Below, piece by piece: positions 6,499-11,976 of a stretch of 11,976 nt of DNA. The position numbers and the translations under genes were made by a program. Numbering within the stretch: the first letter of the stretch is position 1; each line of letters begins with the position of its first letter. The DNA is from Clostridia bacterium (GTDB lineage: Bacteria; Bacillota; Clostridia; Christensenellales; Borkfalkiaceae), in NCBI GenBank assembly GCA_900769545.1, contig CAAGGZ010000081.1, positions 1-11,976 on the forward strand. The letters are read 5' to 3'. The notes beneath the pieces were generated by a model. The model saw nothing but the letters and a program-made list of their open reading frames with translations, was not told the DNA's origin and did no database searches.

Positions 6499-6923
6499 TC
6501 TTTCTTTTCCTGTAATTCCTTTAATTTTTTAATAATCGCCTGATAGGCTTCTTTCGGGTCGCTCAAGTGTAAAACAGCCTGTTCCATCGGGCAAAACCCC
6601 GTACCGTCTCGGTTTTTTATCGCCGATACCCTTTCTTCAAAACAAACGGGAATATTGTATGCGTTTAGCACGCTTTCCGCAGCCTCGCTGATAACGAGCG
6701 CATACACCCTTTGCGCGCCAAGCAATACGTATAAAAACGCCGCGGCTTTCCCCACTACCTTATCCGCCGCCGAAAACTCGGAAAAATCCTCTCCGCTTTC
6801 CAACCATTGTAAAAGGGGCGCTACGCCGCGTTTTTCACTTCTAAACACCTGCGTTTTTGTATACAGCGCGCAAGTACAGCCCTCTTGCAACAAAGCCTTC
6901 GCCTTTAGAGTATACTCGCTCAT
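6495..6923 (-). CDS. DUF1893 family protein (cytidine-deaminase-like fold)
   Basis: The product has 142 residues. It is a confident match to the DUF1893/TM1506 family from the diagnostic run RGVAPLLQWLESGEDFSEF followed by SAADKVVGKAAAFLYVLLGA (about 32-70), then VYALVISEAA, and NRDGTGFCPMEQAV (104-117). The Thermotoga TM1506 structure places the family in the cytidine-deaminase-like fold, but no reaction is established. The C111-P-M-E segment lies where deaminases have a PCxxC zinc motif; the second cysteine is replaced by Glu, so classical deaminase chemistry is doubtful. The ATG at 6921-6923 overlaps the reductase stop (ATGA), and the stop overlaps the esterase ATG (ATGA), so it is embedded tightly in the operon. 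A longer reading frame upstream is only the overlap with the reductase gene. Confidence 0.88.
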   Translation of the reverse strand: MSEYTLKAKALLQEGCTCALYTKTQVFRSEKRGVAPLLQWLESGEDFSEFSAADKVVGKAAAFLYVLLGAQRVYALVISEAAESVLNAYNIPVCFEERVSAIKNRDGTGFCPMEQAVLHLSDPKEAYQAIIKKLKELQEKKE

Positions 6924-8053
6924 TGTAATCTCTTCGTGAAATCCGCCAACGCTTCGGAAACGCGGATTTTCTGCGGACAAACTCCCTCGCAAGCGCCACA
7001 GCTCAAACAATCGCTGGGACGTTTGCCCTCGGGAATACGAATAACCGCCCTCTGCGCAAGCACGCCGTTTAAACAGAATTTATATTCATTATAAATATTC
7101 AAAAGCGACGGAATATCCAAGCCCTGCGGACAATATTCCGTACAGTAGCGACAATTTGTACAGGGCGTCAATTTACTCATAAGCTCTGTCACAATCGACT
7201 GCAATGCCTGCATTTCCTGTTCGTTTAAAGGTTTTTCATTGGAATAGGTTTGAATGTTTTCCTGCACCTGTTCAAAATTCGACATACCCGACAAAACTAC
7301 CGTGCAATCCACCGCCGTTTGCAGAAAACGGAACGCCCACGCCGCCATACTCTCCTCAGGTCTCAACGCCTTGAGTATTGCTTCGTGTTCGGGTGCCAAC
7401 TGCGCCAAACGCCCGCCTCGAACAGGCTCCATAACCCATATAGGAATATTGTATTCTTTTAAGAGCGCCACCTTCGCCTTTGCGTTCTCATACGTCCAGT
7501 CCAGCCAGTTAATCTGCAACTGACAAAACTCCATAGCGTGCCCGTACTTTTCCAAAAAACGCCGCATTGTAGCCACTTCCGCATGCGCAGAGAAGCCGAG
7601 GTGATGGATTCTGCCCTGCTTCTTTTGCTCGATGAGATACTCATACGTGCCGTACTTTTTATCCTCGTCCAAATAATGTTCGATATTATTCTCGCAAACG
7701 CAATGGAATAAATAAAAGTCAAAATAGGAAACCCCTACTTTTTGGAGCTGCTCTTCAAAAATCTCTTCCACCCTGCCAAAAGCAGACAAATCCACCCCGG
7801 GGAATTTATCGGCGACGTAATAACTCTCACGCGGATATTTTTTCAAGAGTTTGCCCATAACGAGCTCCGATTGACCGCCGTGATACATATACGCGGTGTC
7901 AAAGTAATTGATACCGTGCGAAATAGCGTAATCAAACATTTCTGCCGTCGTTTCCTCGTCAATTTTCTTAAAATCGCCGTCCAACGTCGGAAAGCGCATA
8001 CAACCCATACCGAGCGCAGAAAGTTTTTTGCCTTGAAATTCCTTATAAATCAT
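6920..8053 (-). CDS. aldo/keto reductase with C-terminal [4Fe-4S] ferredoxin domain
   Basis: The product has 377 residues. Residues 1-285 form an aldo/keto reductase barrel with the catalytic tetrad visible: D52 and Y57 (YFDTAYMYHGG), K83 (VADKFPG) and H117 (YLFHCV). The C-terminus holds two ferredoxin-type clusters: CX2CX2CX3CP at C298-C308 and CX2CX2CX3CP at C349-C359. This fused architecture is common in Clostridia and in methanogens. It suggests electrons can enter or leave through ferredoxin-like clusters as well as NAD(P)H, probably reducing or oxidising a sugar-derived or aromatic carbonyl in the cytoplasm. The substrate is unknown. The gene begins 4 nt after the glycosidase stop (TAAGAATATG) and ends in an ATGA overlap with the DUF1893 gene. 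The tight coupling to the glycosidase suggests action on a product of that enzyme. Confidence 0.93.
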   Translation of the reverse strand: MIYKEFQGKKLSALGMGCMRFPTLDGDFKKIDEETTAEMFDYAISHGINYFDTAYMYHGGQSELVMGKLLKKYPRESYYVADKFPGVDLSAFGRVEEIFEEQLQKVGVSYFDFYLFHCVCENNIEHYLDEDKKYGTYEYLIEQKKQGRIHHLGFSAHAEVATMRRFLEKYGHAMEFCQLQINWLDWTYENAKAKVALLKEYNIPIWVMEPVRGGRLAQLAPEHEAILKALRPEESMAAWAFRFLQTAVDCTVVLSGMSNFEQVQENIQTYSNEKPLNEQEMQALQSIVTELMSKLTPCTNCRYCTEYCPQGLDIPSLLNIYNEYKFCLNGVLAQRAVIRIPEGKRPSDCLSCGACEGVCPQKIRVSEALADFTKRLQ

Positions 8054-8057
8054 ATTC

Positions 8058-10847
8058 TTAGTCCTTTTTCGTCAATATATATTTGATTTTATAATAACCG
8101 TTTTCCAATACAGGCGTAAAGGGTTTTAACTGCATTCGCTCTGCGTCGGCAAACCAATCGGGATACTCTTTCTCGATTATTTTTTCACCGTTTTCAGCGA
8201 AAATTTCAACGCTCAACGCATACCTGCCCCCCACGTCCAGTCCGCACGCCATGGGAACGACCTCATACCCGTCATACCAAAGTACGTCCGATTTCTCGTT
8301 AAAACAAAGCGTGTTTTCAAAGCATTCTCTAAGCGCATAATACGCCGCTTTTTTATATCCGTAAAAGTCCACGATAGGCTTTAAATAGCTCGCATTGTTT
8401 GCGCCGCCCCAAAGGCAGCACCACAACATTCCGTCCGCGCCAAACCGCCACAACTGCTTGGTTGCCACCTTAGCGCACAACGCTTGAAACGCCTGCGAAA
8501 GCTCCCATTCGTCCTCCGTAAAGTTTTCCCCTAATGCCCTCACTTCATCGGGGAACTCGTAGGAATCCTTGTTGATAAACGTTTTCGCTTCCGCCGTATT
8601 GGGATTTTGTCTGCCTATAATGGCATATTCGCTAACCAAATATGCCTTCTGCGGTTCGTCAAACAACTCTTGTTGCAACCGCCAATTTTGCGTTGCCATA
8701 TCACGCCAAGGCGCTCCGTAGCCGAGCAGCAAACTATACGTATGCGCGCTTCTTACCACTTTTTCCGCCTTCCAACCAAAGGACGAATGCGCCTCAAGGA
8801 GCTGCTCGCTCCGTTCCCCTGCCGTATCGTAATATTCACAGCCCAAATCGTAAATACCGCCGCCGTAATATAAATGAGAAACAGGACTCATCAGTCTCGT
8901 GGTATCCACTTCCTCTACCGCCGTAACAAACTCGTCATACAGCGTATCCAACGTCTTTCTATCGGCGTGCAGCTCGTTACTCCCCTCCCACATAATAATG
9001 CTGGGCGAGTTTTGCACGTAACGCATTTGCTCCTGATACGCCTCTTTTTGCGCCCACGTTTCCGTCCACATCATATTTTCTGCGGAGTCAATCAACCGAG
9101 TCGTCCAAATTAGGAATATCCCCAACCGATCGCAAATTCTCGCAAACCGTCTGTCGTTACAACCGTAACCGAGCTGGTGCATACGCATACAGTTCCCGTT
9201 CATATTCTTGAGCGCCAAAACCTGCTCGACAATCTCTCTGTCGGACGGACACATATGCGAAACGGGAATATGCTCGTAAGGGGGCAAAAACTGCATATTC
9301 AGCGCGCCCTTTAAAACACATTTTTTACCGTTAATATAAATACTTCCGTGCCTCTGTTCCACCGTCCGAAATCCTGTTTCTGTTTCCACCGTCAACAAGG
9401 ATTCTAAACCGTCAAAAAGCTCCGTTGTTATTTTATACAATACGGGAGCGTCTACATTCCAAAGCTCCAACGGCAGACAAAATTCCTCGTGGATTTGCGA
9501 GCCAATCAACGGTTTTTCAACAAGCAACTGTCTTTCGCCGCGCTCGGGATAACATTTTTGTAAATATATTCGATAGTTGCAAGTCCTATCCGTTTTTATA
9601 TCCCAGTCAAAGGTAAACGAGGTATTTTCTCCAACCTGCGCCGTTGCAATCTTCGGCTCCGCCGTGTTGGCAATTTTAGAGGTATGAATATGCGCTTCCA
9701 AGGCAAACCAAGCGTTGTAGTAATCGTTATGCCTATGCCAAGGATATAATACCTCGGGCGCGCGAGGCTCAATTTCCAAAACCAACTCGTTTTCGCCCTC
9801 TTTTACGTAAGCGGTAATGTCTTCGTAAAACGGCTGAAATCCGTCCGTATGCTTCACCAGTTCGCCGTTCACGTACACGTTTCCACCGGGGTCCAACGCG
9901 CCGCACTCCAAGGCGTAGCAAAGCCCCTTCTCGGCTGTAAATTTTTTCTTTAAGAGCAACCAACAATCTTTATTTTGCTCTGTACCCAGCGCATACGGGA
10001 GCGTAACCTGCCCCAACGCCTCTTCGCATTCTTCCTGCGCGTCGGTATTGGGAGCAAACAAGCTCTTTTGTTCGCCCTTTCCGTTCTCAAAACAGAGCGG
10101 CTCTACAAACCATTGCCCGACAGGTTGCATACCGCCGCTAAAGAACAGCGTATCAGGAACAGCTTCCGTGGTATAGGGATATGAAGAACGTTCGCCGTTG
10201 TACTCCACGGAAACAGCCGTCTTTTCAAACATCAACGACAGCGTAAGCCATTCGTCGAACGCATAATCCCCTATCTTACAAAGATCGTAATGATAGGGCT
10301 TTTTCCTGCCGTCCTTTATAAAAATTTGTCCGTCGGGCGAAAAATACAGTTTGACAATTTCTCGACAGCCTTGTCTTATTTCCACCCATCTGCCCGTCGT
10401 CGTGGGTAAAATCCCCTCTGCCGATTTATGAAAATATGCGCCGTCGATTTTAAAGCGAAACGAAAAATGACGGAGCCCCTCAGTAAATTCATACTTTGCG
10501 CAGGGCACGGGGAACGTATAATCGTCTCGAAAACACAAAACGCCCTTTTCCAACACCGCTCTATCGGTATAAAATTGCCAGCCTTTATAAATACCGCTTC
10601 TTTTCTTTTTATAAGCCGCAAAAAAATCGGAGCTTTTTTCAATTTTCGTGACAGCCTCGTCTATTTCTTGCTCGGATACCGCTTTCTCGTAAAGACAGTC
10701 CTCTCCGTAACGTTTTTTATAGTCCGCAAGATAGGCTTTTAAAAACTCCTTCTGTTGAGAAAACGTCCACGGAGACTGCGCCCCGTAGAAATCATTTTTA
10801 TCCGCTGAAAACCCTTTGTTATAACAAATAAATTCCTCGTAAATCAT
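8058..10847 (-). CDS. GH2-like glycoside hydrolase with an extra N-terminal lectin-like region
   Basis: The product has 929 residues with no signal peptide, so it is cytoplasmic. Residues about 300-390 form a GH2 sugar-binding jelly roll (GGNVYVNGELVKHTDGFQPF, then DITAYVKEGENELVLEI). Residues 395-500 form an immunoglobulin-like domain. Residues 500-840 are the TIM barrel, with acid/base E625 in MWEGSNELH and likely nucleophile E740 in VSEYA. The barrel start MRMHQLGYGCNDRRFARICD also fits GH2. Residues about 100-255 (SFRFKIDG... LYFSPDGQIFIKDG... EWLTLSLMF) look like a laminin-G/concanavalin-type beta sandwich, not standard in GH2. Substrate could be a beta-galactoside, glucuronide, mannoside or other; the residues do not decide. 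The ATG at 10845-10847 has AAGGTG about 5 nt upstream and is preferred over an upstream TTG at 10869-10871, which overlaps the regulator. It is the second gene of the operon, 17 nt after the XRE gene. Confidence 0.88.
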   Translation of the reverse strand: MIYEEFICYNKGFSADKNDFYGAQSPWTFSQQKEFLKAYLADYKKRYGEDCLYEKAVSEQEIDEAVTKIEKSSDFFAAYKKKRSGIYKGWQFYTDRAVLEKGVLCFRDDYTFPVPCAKYEFTEGLRHFSFRFKIDGAYFHKSAEGILPTTTGRWVEIRQGCREIVKLYFSPDGQIFIKDGRKKPYHYDLCKIGDYAFDEWLTLSLMFEKTAVSVEYNGERSSYPYTTEAVPDTLFFSGGMQPVGQWFVEPLCFENGKGEQKSLFAPNTDAQEECEEALGQVTLPYALGTEQNKDCWLLLKKKFTAEKGLCYALECGALDPGGNVYVNGELVKHTDGFQPFYEDITAYVKEGENELVLEIEPRAPEVLYPWHRHNDYYNAWFALEAHIHTSKIANTAEPKIATAQVGENTSFTFDWDIKTDRTCNYRIYLQKCYPERGERQLLVEKPLIGSQIHEEFCLPLELWNVDAPVLYKITTELFDGLESLLTVETETGFRTVEQRHGSIYINGKKCVLKGALNMQFLPPYEHIPVSHMCPSDREIVEQVLALKNMNGNCMRMHQLGYGCNDRRFARICDRLGIFLIWTTRLIDSAENMMWTETWAQKEAYQEQMRYVQNSPSIIMWEGSNELHADRKTLDTLYDEFVTAVEEVDTTRLMSPVSHLYYGGGIYDLGCEYYDTAGERSEQLLEAHSSFGWKAEKVVRSAHTYSLLLGYGAPWRDMATQNWRLQQELFDEPQKAYLVSEYAIIGRQNPNTAEAKTFINKDSYEFPDEVRALGENFTEDEWELSQAFQALCAKVATKQLWRFGADGMLWCCLWGGANNASYLKPIVDFYGYKKAAYYALRECFENTLCFNEKSDVLWYDGYEVVPMACGLDVGGRYALSVEIFAENGEKIIEKEYPDWFADAERMQLKPFTPVLENGYYKIKYILTKKD

Positions 10848-10864
10848 ACTACACCTTATTTTAT

Positions 10865-11077
10865 TTACCAATTCTTCTTGATTTCGTGTCCGATAAGTTC
10901 ATCTAAGGAAATCCCATAAAAATCCGCAAGCTGTACGCAATTTTCTATGCTCGGCGTGCGTTTACCTTCTTCCCACCGACTTATACTAGATTGGCTTATC
11001 CCCGTGAGTTTCGACAACTCCAACTGTGATAACCCCACTTTTTCACGTTGACTTTTAAGCTCAAAACCGTAACTCAT
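10865..11077 (-). CDS. XRE family helix-turn-helix regulator
   Basis: The product is a 70-residue single-domain DNA-binding protein. Residues about 7-62 form a Cro/C1-type HTH with hallmark LSQLELSKLTGISQSSISRW and EEGKRTPSIENCVQLADFYGISLDELIG. There is no sensing domain; the C-terminus ends GHEIKKNW. It is the first gene of the six-gene unit, and the GH2-like gene follows after 17 nt. The ATG at 11075-11077 has AAAGGAG upstream with about 9 nt spacing; a longer reading frame upstream crosses the operators and is not used. Two palindromic sites directly upstream (11100-11149) make autoregulation likely, with the protein binding as a dimer. How an inducer would act on such a small repressor is unclear; perhaps a partner protein or a product of the operon is involved. 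Confidence 0.9.
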   Translation of the reverse strand: MSYGFELKSQREKVGLSQLELSKLTGISQSSISRWEEGKRTPSIENCVQLADFYGISLDELIGHEIKKNW

Positions 11078-11099
11078 AATGCGCCACTCCTTTTTATAA

Positions 11100-11125
11100 A
11101 ATTTTATGCCAAATGGCATAAAATT
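11100..11125. promoter_or_regulatory. operator 1, perfect 11-bp inverted repeat upstream of the XRE gene
   Basis: The arms AATTTTATGCC (11100-11110) and GGCATAAAATT (11115-11125) surround AAAT. The core TATGCCAAATGGCATA recurs at 11134-11149. It lies about 23 bp before the XRE start codon, between the ribosome binding site and any minus-strand promoter. A protein bound here would block transcription of the operon. It could also form a hairpin in a minus-strand leader. Confidence 0.75.
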
Positions 11126-11127
11126 AC

Positions 11128-11156
11128 TTGACTTATGCCGATTGGCATAGTATAAT
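11128..11156 (+). promoter_or_regulatory. near-consensus sigma-A promoter, divergent from the XRE gene
   Basis: -35 TTGACT (11128-11133), 17-nt spacer, -10 TATAAT (11151-11156). The start would be near 11163. The spacer contains operator 2, so the promoter is likely repressed by the XRE protein. There is no plus-strand gene downstream; transcription would reach the terminator at 11203-11234. No equally good minus-strand promoter for the XRE operon is visible. A weak TATACT overlaps this -10 on the other strand (11149-11154). Confidence 0.72.
11134..11149. promoter_or_regulatory. operator 2, second copy inside a promoter spacer
   Basis: TATGCCGATTGGCATA shares 14 of 16 bases with operator 1 and has 6-bp perfect arms. 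It fills the 17-bp spacer of the plus-strand promoter at 11128-11156. The two operator centres are 29 bp apart. Two copies with a shared core directly beside a small XRE gene are strong evidence for a cognate binding site. Confidence 0.75.
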
Positions 11157-11162
11157 ACTACT

Positions 11163-11234
11163 AACAAGTGGATATTTCTCGTATAGTTGTACACCGAAAA
11201 CACCCTCGCCGTAAAAAAAGCGAGGGCGTTTTTT
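11163..11234 (+). ncRNA. candidate short transcript of about 72 nt under XRE control
   Basis: It is defined by a strong promoter with an operator in its spacer and an intrinsic terminator 40 nt after the start. The body before the terminator stem has no clear structure. A GTG-initiated frame of 23 codons begins at 11169 but has no ribosome binding site and runs through the terminator stem, so a peptide is unlikely. It matches no RNA family known to me. Confidence 0.4.
11203..11234 (+). terminator. intrinsic terminator of the plus-strand short transcript
   Basis: Stem CCCTCGC (11203-11209) and GCGAGGG (11220-11226) with a 10-nt A-rich loop, followed by CG and six T. The U-run is stronger on the plus strand than on the minus strand, so it mainly serves the short plus-strand transcript. 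Confidence 0.75.
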
Positions 11235-11237
11235 GTT

Positions 11238-11270
11238 AAACGAAAACCCCCACCGCTTTGGCGGTGAGGG
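11238..11270 (-). terminator. intrinsic terminator of the PEP carboxykinase gene
   Basis: On the minus strand, CCCTCACCGC (11261-11270) pairs with GCGGTGGGGG (11247-11256) around a CAAA loop, with one G-U wobble, and is followed by TTTTCGTTT. On the plus strand the same position would be a C-A mismatch. That asymmetry supports use on the minus strand, 20 nt after the pckG stop. Confidence 0.8.
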
Positions 11271-11289
11271 TCAATATTCGCTTCAATAA

Positions 11290-11976
11290 TTATTCAGCGC
11301 AGTTCTTCTTAAGGATTTCAAGGTTAGCCATGATTTCCTTAGGCATCTTGTCGCCGAAGTTTTCTGCGTAGTAAGCCGTGATTTCTTCTGCTTCAGCAGC
11401 CCAACGAGCTTTATCAACAACAAGGAGCTTATCAAGCGTATCTGCATCGATATCGCAATTTTCGATGTTGATGTCTTTTGCATAAGGAAGGTAACCGATA
11501 GCCGTTTCACGAGCTTCTACACTGCCTTCACATCTATCCAAAATCCAGTCAAGTACACGCATATTGTCGCCGAAACCAGGCCACATGAAGTTGCCGTTTT
11601 CGTCCTGACGGAACCAGTTAACGTTGAAAATCTTGGGTTGCTTTTCAGCAGGAACTTTCGCACCCATATCAATCCAGTGCTGGAAGTATCTGTCTACCGA
11701 GTAGCCCATGAAAGGTTTCATAGCCATAGGGTCGTGACGGAGCACGCCTACTGCACCGGTAGCTGCCGCTGTCGTTTCCGAAGACATAATCGTACCTACG
11801 AACGTACCGTGGTTCCAGTCTCTCGACTGATAAACAAGCGGAGTCGTCGTTGCTCTTCTGCCGCCGAAGATGATTGCAGAAAGGGGAACGCCTTCCTTAG
11901 AATTGAATGCGGGCGAGATGCAAGGGCAGTTTTCTGCGGGAGCGGTGAAACGGGAGTTGGGGTGCGCTGCGTTGCG
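11290..11976 (-). CDS. pckG: phosphoenolpyruvate carboxykinase (GTP), C-terminal part (cut by window edge)
   Basis: The 228 codons before the stop are in frame to the right edge, and the N-terminal part lies outside the window. The enzyme interconverts oxaloacetate plus GTP with PEP, CO2 and GDP in the cytoplasm, at the head of gluconeogenesis or, in fermenters, in carbon fixation toward succinate. The fragment begins HPNSRFTAPAENCP and then has SAIIFGGRRATTTPLVYQ and WNHGTFVG, followed by FNVNWFRQDENGNFMWPGFG. These hallmarks, including the aromatic residues that hold the guanine base, define the GTP-type enzyme and separate it from the ATP-type common in many Bacillota. The P-loop lies outside the window. 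An internal ATG at 11785 falls in the middle of the conserved region and is not a start. A dedicated terminator follows the stop. Confidence 0.96.
   Translation of the reverse strand, partial: RNAAHPNSRFTAPAENCPCISPAFNSKEGVPLSAIIFGGRRATTTPLVYQSRDWNHGTFVGTIMSSETTAAATGAVGVLRHDPMAMKPFMGYSVDRYFQHWIDMGAKVPAEKQPKIFNVNWFRQDENGNFMWPGFGDNMRVLDWILDRCEGSVEARETAIGYLPYAKDINIENCDIDADTLDKLLVVDKARWAAEAEEITAYYAENFGDKMPKEIMANLEILKKNCAE

Noticed and set aside
11078..11203. Upstream extension of the XRE protein to 112 residues
   Set aside because: The added residues read through both operators and lack a ribosome binding site, while the internal ATG at 11075-11077 has a good one and starts the HTH domain normally.
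11169..11240. 23-codon GTG frame in the short plus-strand transcript
   Set aside because: There is no ribosome binding site, and the frame runs through the terminator stem and past the U-run.

Overview
The window looks like chromosomal DNA from an anaerobic, endospore-lineage member of the Bacillota, most likely class Clostridia and probably gut-associated. The evidence is AGGAG-type ribosome binding sites, sigma-A style promoters, moderate GC, a spmA-spmB spore-maturation pair, a TatD-linked radical SAM protein, a GTP-type PEP carboxykinase, and Fe-S redox enzymes next to a plant- or glycan-directed glycosidase and esterase. No rRNA, tRNA, insertion sequence or CRISPR array was seen. The taxonomic call is an inference.

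Positions 1-3430 (minus strand) hold a housekeeping operon: metG (methionyl-tRNA synthetase), then tatD (metal-dependent hydrolase), then a TatD-associated radical SAM protein that runs off the left edge. The genes are 2-4 nt apart. A clear promoter sits immediately upstream of metG, and two different perfect inverted repeats cover its -35/spacer and -10/start region. There is no room for a T-box leader. The radical SAM protein carries a roughly 110-residue Asn/Gln/Lys-rich extension before its catalytic core.

Positions 3491-4664 (plus strand) hold spmA and spmB, which overlap by 4 nt. They encode membrane proteins linked to spore core dehydration. A possible sigma-E promoter lies directly before the spmA start codon. 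Positions 4665-4907 are a very AT-rich convergent intergenic region. It contains a well-formed plus-strand promoter, a perfect DnaA-box 9-mer inside a small hairpin, and a strong terminator; together these suggest a short RNA of about 100 nt.

Positions 4908-11077 (minus strand) form a compact six-gene unit: a small XRE repressor, a 929-residue GH2-like glycosidase with an extra N-terminal lectin-like region, a ferredoxin-fused aldo/keto reductase, a DUF1893 protein, an alpha/beta hydrolase resembling acetyl-xylan esterases, and an Fe-S flavoprotein of the NADPH-dependent FMN reductase type. After the regulator, all junctions are 4-nt overlaps or 4-nt gaps, so the products are probably made together. 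No signal peptide or transporter is visible. The enzymes would therefore act in the cytoplasm on an imported glycoside or ester, with hydrolysis coupled to redox steps. This is the best candidate for an undescribed system in the window.

Upstream of the regulator (11100-11156) lie two copies of a palindromic operator with core TATGCC-N4-GGCATA. One exactly fills the spacer of a near-consensus plus-strand promoter, which appears to drive only a 70-75 nt transcript ending at a terminator. The right edge (11290-11976) is the C-terminal third of a GTP-dependent PEP carboxykinase on the minus strand, followed by its own terminator.
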